Shown: one piece after another, positions 7,158-9,857 of the stretch
How the letters are laid out: every line of letters starts with the position of its first letter
How positions within the stretch are numbered: position 1 is the first letter of the stretch
NCBI GenBank assembly: GCA_026393735.1
Contig: JAPKZP010000301.1
Location: 1-9,857 of the forward strand
DNA length: 9,857 bases
Direction: 5' to 3'
From: Acidobacteriota bacterium
Lineage (GTDB): Bacteria > Acidobacteriota > Vicinamibacteria > Vicinamibacterales > JAKQTR01
The notes under the pieces: generated by a model
The model's database searches: none
Seen by the model: the letters and a program-made list of their open reading frames with translations, nothing else
What the model was told of the DNA's origin: nothing
Translations under genes and position numbers: made by a program

Positions 7158-7718
7158 TCAGAGGTATCGCCGGACCTGGCTGCCGTAGGTTCGATACTCG
7201 TCGCCGAACACGCGACGCAATTGCGCCTCTTCGGCCAGCACAATCCTGTGGTGCACGGCAATCACGTACACGGCGACCAGCAGCAGGAGTGGATTGAGCG
7301 TACGCAGGACCGCCGCGCAGAGCGTGGCGTAGACGCCCACGTACATGGGATTCCGGCTGAACCTGTAGAGTCCAGTCCGTTTCAGGCCCGTGCGTTCCTT
7401 GGGTGAGCCGATCCTGAACGAGTCTCCGAGGCCAGACCGGCCAGCGAACAGGAGCGCAAAGCCCATGGCCCACAGGCCGATCGATGCACTCGCGAATACG
7501 CTCGGGACGTCGACGAAGGAGAGCTTGTCGCTCCAACTCTGGATCACCATCGCCCCCCACACCAGGACGATGGCCCATTTGCTGCTGGCGAACAGCGTCT
7601 TGGGGATCGGCGGCTCTCCGTCCATGTCGACATGGCGCCGCCGAAACGCCAGGGCCTTCTGGATGAGGCCCGCCAGAAAAAGAACGGGAAGCACGGTGAC
7701 GAACAGAGGCAAAAGCAT
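7158..7718 (-). CDS. Isoprenylcysteine carboxyl methyltransferase-like integral membrane protein
   Basis: This 186-residue membrane protein has hydrophobic segments at about 3-24, 48-63, 71-93 and a re-entrant pair at about 124-155. The C-terminal half carries the signature of the isoprenylcysteine methyltransferase/phospholipid methyltransferase superfamily: TGLYRFSRNPMYVG (115-128), HHRIVLAEEAQL (156-167) and FGDEYRTY (171-178), which together form the SAM-binding site at the membrane face. Bacterial members methylate lipids or small thiols and alcohols; the substrate here is unknown, and protein prenylcysteine is unlikely in a bacterium. The ATG at 7718 follows GGAGG with a 6-nt spacer. 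A good sigma70-like promoter lies about 65 nt upstream (7784-7811), so it starts its own transcript, possibly reading into the protease 368 nt downstream. Confidence 0.88.
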   Translation of the reverse strand: MLLPLFVTVLPVLFLAGLIQKALAFRRRHVDMDGEPPIPKTLFASSKWAIVLVWGAMVIQSWSDKLSFVDVPSVFASASIGLWAMGFALLFAGRSGLGDSFRIGSPKERTGLKRTGLYRFSRNPMYVGVYATLCAAVLRTLNPLLLLVAVYVIAVHHRIVLAEEAQLRRVFGDEYRTYGSQVRRYL

Positions 7719-7783
7719 GCCGGTCCTCCAGGCAGCCGATCTTCATGTTGCGCCCTGGGGCGGGTTGCGCTGGAGGCGGCATT

Positions 7784-7811
7784 ATTCTACTGCGCGGCAT
7801 CAGGAAGTAAA
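7784..7811 (-). promoter_or_regulatory. Sigma70-like promoter for the methyltransferase-like gene
   Basis: On the minus strand, TTTACT (7806-7811) and TAGAAT (7784-7789) are 16 nt apart, nine of twelve matches to the consensus, inside a short AT-rich island in GC-rich DNA. Transcription would start near 7777, leaving a leader of about 60 nt before the ATG at 7718. Confidence 0.5.
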
Positions 7812-8081
7812 GTGGTGCGCCCGTGCGCGGCGTCGAAGAGGGAAGACGAATATGGAGTCGGCGAGCCTGGACACCGTCTCCAACTCCACAGGGCGCGGGG
7901 AGCAGCAGGTTGTTACGAATGGGACACTCGCGTTGCGAACGGGACGCGGCCGCCACGCCACGAGCGCTACACTGTCCCCGCTGTCGGAGCGGCGCCGGCG
8001 TTCCCTCGCGCCTGCGTCTGCTCCGGGTCTCCTGCGGCACCGAGGCTGGCCTGTTGACTGTTCGAGAGGAGGGCAACGTCC

Positions 8082-8132
8082 GTGCGCCGTACGTACCTAT
8101 GGGCGGTTTCACAGCCCGTTCTCGCGGCCTGA
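8082..8132 (+). CDS. Possible 16-residue leader peptide ahead of anSME
   Basis: A GTG at 8082 follows GAGGAGGG (8066-8073) with an 8-nt spacer, one of the best ribosome sites in the window. It opens a 16-codon frame, MRRTYLWAVSQPVLAA, ending at TGA 8130-8132. The frame runs through the left arm of the inverted repeat at 8104-8162 and stops inside its loop, an arrangement seen in translated leaders. It has no run of a single amino acid that would point to classical attenuation, and the strong ribosome site could be chance or a relic. No function is claimed. Confidence 0.3.
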   Translation: MRRTYLWAVSQPVLAA

Positions 8133-8162
8133 TTCAGCCGCCTCACGCAGGTTGTGAAACCG
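8104..8162 (+). repeat. Inverted repeat with inner hairpin just upstream of anSME
   Basis: CGGTTTCACA (8104-8113) and TGTGAAACCG (8153-8162) are perfect 10-bp inverted copies 39 nt apart. Inside them GCGGC (8124-8128) and GCCGC (8137-8141) form a second small stem. The right arm ends 25 nt before the anSME ATG, leaving its ribosome site (about 8177-8182) outside the stem. There is no T run, so it is not an intrinsic terminator. It may be an RNA leader structure or paired binding sites for a regulator. Confidence 0.6.
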
Positions 8163-8187
8163 TCTCCAGGAAGTGAGAAGGGCGAGC

Positions 8188-9450
8188 ATGGTTCAGCGAT
8201 CCCGTGAATTCCAGGTGTTCGCCAAGCCGGCCGGGGCTCTCTGCAACCTCGATTGCCAATACTGTTACTACCTGGAGAAAGAGCGGCTCTACCCCGAGAG
8301 CACGTCCTTCCGGATGCCCGACGATCTCCTTCAGGAGTACATCGTCCAGCAGCTGGCGATCGCGCAGGGGAGCGAAGTCCTCTTTTCCTGGCACGGCGGC
8401 GAACCGACAATTCTCGGGCTGGACTATTTCCGCCGGATTGTGGAGCTCCAGCGAACACACTGTCCCGCCGGCACACACGTCGCCAACAGCATCCAGACCA
8501 ACGGCGTCCTGCTGACGGATGAGTGGTGCGGTTTCTTCGCGGCGGAGAAGTTCGGCGTTGGACTTAGCCTCGACGGGCCGAGAGAACTGCACGACGTGTA
8601 TCGCACGACGAAAGACCGGAGGGCGACGCATCGGCCGGTGATGCAGAGCTATCGCCTGCTGCGGCGGCACAGGGTTGCCGTGGATCTGCTCTGTGTGGTG
8701 CACGCGCAGAACGTGCAGCACCCGCTGGAGGTGTATCACTTCTTCAAGGAGATCGGGGCGCAGTACCTCAACTTCATACCCCTGGTGGAGCCGCGACCAG
8801 GCTCGACCTGCGGCGTGAGCGAGCGTACGGTGCCGGCCGAGACCTTTGGCCGCTTTCTGTGCGCGATCTTCGACGAATGGGTCCGGCACGACATGGGGCG
8901 GATCATGGTCCAGATCTTCGAAGAAGCCGCGAGGCCGGCCCATGGGCTGGGCCATTCGCTGTGTATCTTCCGTCCGACCTGCGGCGATGTGCCGGTCGTC
9001 GAGCACAACGGCGACTTCTATCAATGCGATCACTTCGTCACCCCGGAGCATCGGCTGGGCAACATTCGCGAAACCCCGCTGGCAGCACTGCTCGAGAGCC
9101 CGGCACAAGACGCCTTCGGGCGGGCCAAGGAGGTGTCACTGCCGCGCTATTGCCAGGCGTGCGACGTTCGGACGATGTGCAACGGGGGTTGCCCGAAAGA
9201 CCGCATCATCCAGGCGCCCGACGGCGAGTCCGGCCTGAACTACCTCTGCGCCGGGTATCGGCAGTTCTTCATGCACTGCCGTCCCTATGCAGAGCGCATG
9301 GCGGCACTGCGGTGGGCAGGACACGAGCCGGAATCGCTGATGGAACAACTCCGCGCGGAGGAGAGCAACGCGCGTCCGAACGCAGGGCGCAACGATCCCT
9401 GCCCGTGCGGGAGCGGCCGCAAGTTCAAGGCGTGCTGCCTGAGGGAATGA
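8188..9450 (+). CDS. Anaerobic sulfatase-maturating enzyme (radical SAM/SPASM) with SEC-C tail
   Basis: This 420-residue cytoplasmic enzyme should oxidise a cysteine or serine in the active site of a sulfatase to formylglycine. The radical SAM cluster motif is C19, C23 and C26 (CNLDCQYC), followed by WHGGEP and a GLSLDG strand. The SPASM cysteines fit the two auxiliary 4Fe-4S clusters of the Clostridium perfringens enzyme: C259, C265, C280 and C335 for one, C322, C325, C331 and C354 for the other. D281 directly after C280 matches the catalytic Asp (D277 there). The tail GRNDPCPCGSGRKFKACC is a SEC-C zinc motif, possibly a partner-binding element. The ATG at 8188 is preferred, with AAGGG 5 nt upstream; a GTG at 8173 would add five residues but its purine stretch is too close. 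No sulfatase gene is visible here. A hydrolase gene follows after 31 nt. Confidence 0.93.
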   Translation: MVQRSREFQVFAKPAGALCNLDCQYCYYLEKERLYPESTSFRMPDDLLQEYIVQQLAIAQGSEVLFSWHGGEPTILGLDYFRRIVELQRTHCPAGTHVANSIQTNGVLLTDEWCGFFAAEKFGVGLSLDGPRELHDVYRTTKDRRATHRPVMQSYRLLRRHRVAVDLLCVVHAQNVQHPLEVYHFFKEIGAQYLNFIPLVEPRPGSTCGVSERTVPAETFGRFLCAIFDEWVRHDMGRIMVQIFEEAARPAHGLGHSLCIFRPTCGDVPVVEHNGDFYQCDHFVTPEHRLGNIRETPLAALLESPAQDAFGRAKEVSLPRYCQACDVRTMCNGGCPKDRIIQAPDGESGLNYLCAGYRQFFMHCRPYAERMAALRWAGHEPESLMEQLRAEESNARPNAGRNDPCPCGSGRKFKACCLRE

Positions 9451-9481
9451 TCGTGTGTGGGGTTGGAAAGGAGAGAGGGTC

Positions 9482-9857
9482 ATGAATCGAAGAGAGTTCA
9501 TCGCAGAAACGACCTCAGGGGTGGTTGGAGTCGTGGCCATGGGGGCGGCTGTGACCGCGCAATCGCCGCAGGCCGCCCCACCGGCGCCGCCCGCGGCGGC
9601 CCAGTCCGCCGCGACGGCGGGCAGGGTCTTCTACAAAGCGATCTCGGGCGAGACCGTGCAGATGCGCGGGCACAAGGGTGACCTGATCGACGCATACGTG
9701 GCGCGCCCGGCGGGGCCCGGCAAGTTCCCCGGTGTGGTCGTGGTCCATCACATGCCCGGCTGGGACGAGCCGACCATCGAGATTACCCGACGGTTCGCCC
9801 AGCATGGCTACACCGCCATCTGTCCGAATCTGCAGTTCCGCGAAGGCAAAGCGACGC
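9482..9857 (+). CDS. Tat-exported dienelactone hydrolase-family protein, N-terminal part (3' end outside window)
   Basis: The frame is open from ATG 9482 to the window end (125 codons). AGGAG (9469-9473) lies 8 nt before the start. Residues 1-26 form a twin-arginine signal (NRREFI, then a mild hydrophobic stretch, cleavage near AVTA-Q), followed by a Pro/Ala-rich linker to about residue 45. The alpha/beta-hydrolase part starts with GDLIDAYVARPAG, then KFPGVVVVHHMPGWDE (81-96) and the helix ITRRFAQHGYTAICPNL (101-117), the usual N-terminal half of the dienelactone hydrolase family with the oxyanion loop after strand beta-3. The nucleophile, acid and His lie beyond the window, so it is unknown whether the nucleophile is Cys or Ser. 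It is 31 nt behind anSME and probably on the same transcript. The substrate is unknown; periplasmic ester or lactone hydrolysis is likely. Confidence 0.88.
   Translation, partial: MNRREFIAETTSGVVGVVAMGAAVTAQSPQAAPPAPPAAAQSAATAGRVFYKAISGETVQMRGHKGDLIDAYVARPAGPGKFPGVVVVHHMPGWDEPTIEITRRFAQHGYTAICPNLQFREGKAT

Larger units (their letters stand above)
7719..8187. other. Intergenic region between divergent genes
   Basis: This 469-nt stretch holds the promoter of the leftward gene and the leader of the rightward radical SAM gene. I could not place a convincing plus-strand promoter: TTGACT at 8054-8059 has no -10 at the right distance, and TACACT at 7968-7973 has no -35. A 101-codon frame (7852-8157) with GAGGG 9 nt upstream encodes an Arg/Ser-rich peptide without recognisable features and is probably not a gene. 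A 10-nt direct repeat, ACCGTCTCCA, occurs at 7872-7881 and 8159-8168 and may be chance. Confidence 0.6.

Noticed and set aside
5476..7188. A 570-codon plus-strand frame opposite the protease.
   Set aside because: The opposite strand encodes a complete S8 catalytic domain; this frame is low-complexity and has no motif.
7006..8112. A 368-codon minus-strand frame overlapping the methyltransferase-like gene.
   Set aside because: It is a different frame over a gene with clear membrane segments and catalytic motifs; its translation shows neither.
7852..8157. A 101-codon plus-strand frame with GAGGG 9 nt upstream, ahead of anSME; considered as a peptide precursor for the radical SAM/SPASM enzyme.
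   Set aside because: The product is Arg/Ser-rich with no leader-core pattern, it overlaps the shorter frame and inverted repeat, and the enzyme has the catalytic Asp and cluster layout of a sulfatase maturase rather than a peptide-modifying one.
7871..8169. Repeated ACCGTCTCCA in the leader of anSME as possible attachment or insertion footprints.
   Set aside because: There are only two copies of 10 nt with no transposon or integrase sequence between them; chance is likely.

Overview
The window is GC-rich (by eye about two thirds G+C) bacterial DNA with dense genes, strong Shine-Dalgarno sequences and many exported proteins. The fibronectin type III (FnIII) domains, which carry a GSSPGLANL-type motif and a GPSNE ending, the Tat-type hydrolase and the secreted subtilase fit a soil-type Acidobacteriota of the Vicinamibacteria kind. 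That assignment rests on recall of protein style, not on a search. I see no rRNA, tRNA, CRISPR array, insertion sequence or integrase, and the region reads as chromosomal.

Left block (1-2377, + strand). The window opens inside a gamma-glutamyltranspeptidase-family gene, with the whole catalytic small subunit present. It is followed by an exported M14/aspartoacylase-like zinc hydrolase and a YdeI/OmpD-associated family protein. The gaps are 51 and 38 nt, so this looks like one transcript. The transpeptidase keeps its nucleophilic threonine but differs at most residues that bind the gamma-glutamyl group in E. coli GGT, and it lacks the lid loop.

Middle block (2422-7718, - strand). From the right, it holds an isoprenylcysteine methyltransferase-like membrane protein with its own likely promoter, then a large secreted subtilisin-like protease. 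The protease has a propeptide, S8 domain, two FnIII domains and a DUF2135-like domain. Twenty-one nt after it comes a smaller secreted protein made of the same propeptide and one FnIII domain, but with the peptidase domain missing. A textbook intrinsic terminator (perfect 13-bp stem, then six T) closes this pair. Beyond it lies a small secreted protein of unknown function that converges on the YdeI-like gene.

Right block (7719-9857, + strand). A 469-nt leader region precedes a radical SAM anaerobic sulfatase-maturating enzyme (anSME) with a SEC-C zinc tail. It is followed after 31 nt by a Tat-exported dienelactone hydrolase-family protein cut by the window edge. The leader holds a 16-codon open frame with a near-perfect Shine-Dalgarno that runs into the left arm of a 10-bp inverted repeat ending 25 nt before the anSME start.

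The most interesting unit is the protease plus propeptide-FnIII pair. It could be a protease with a dedicated inhibitor or folding helper, or a paralogue decaying after loss of its catalytic core. Next come the altered active site of the transpeptidase and the leader in front of anSME.
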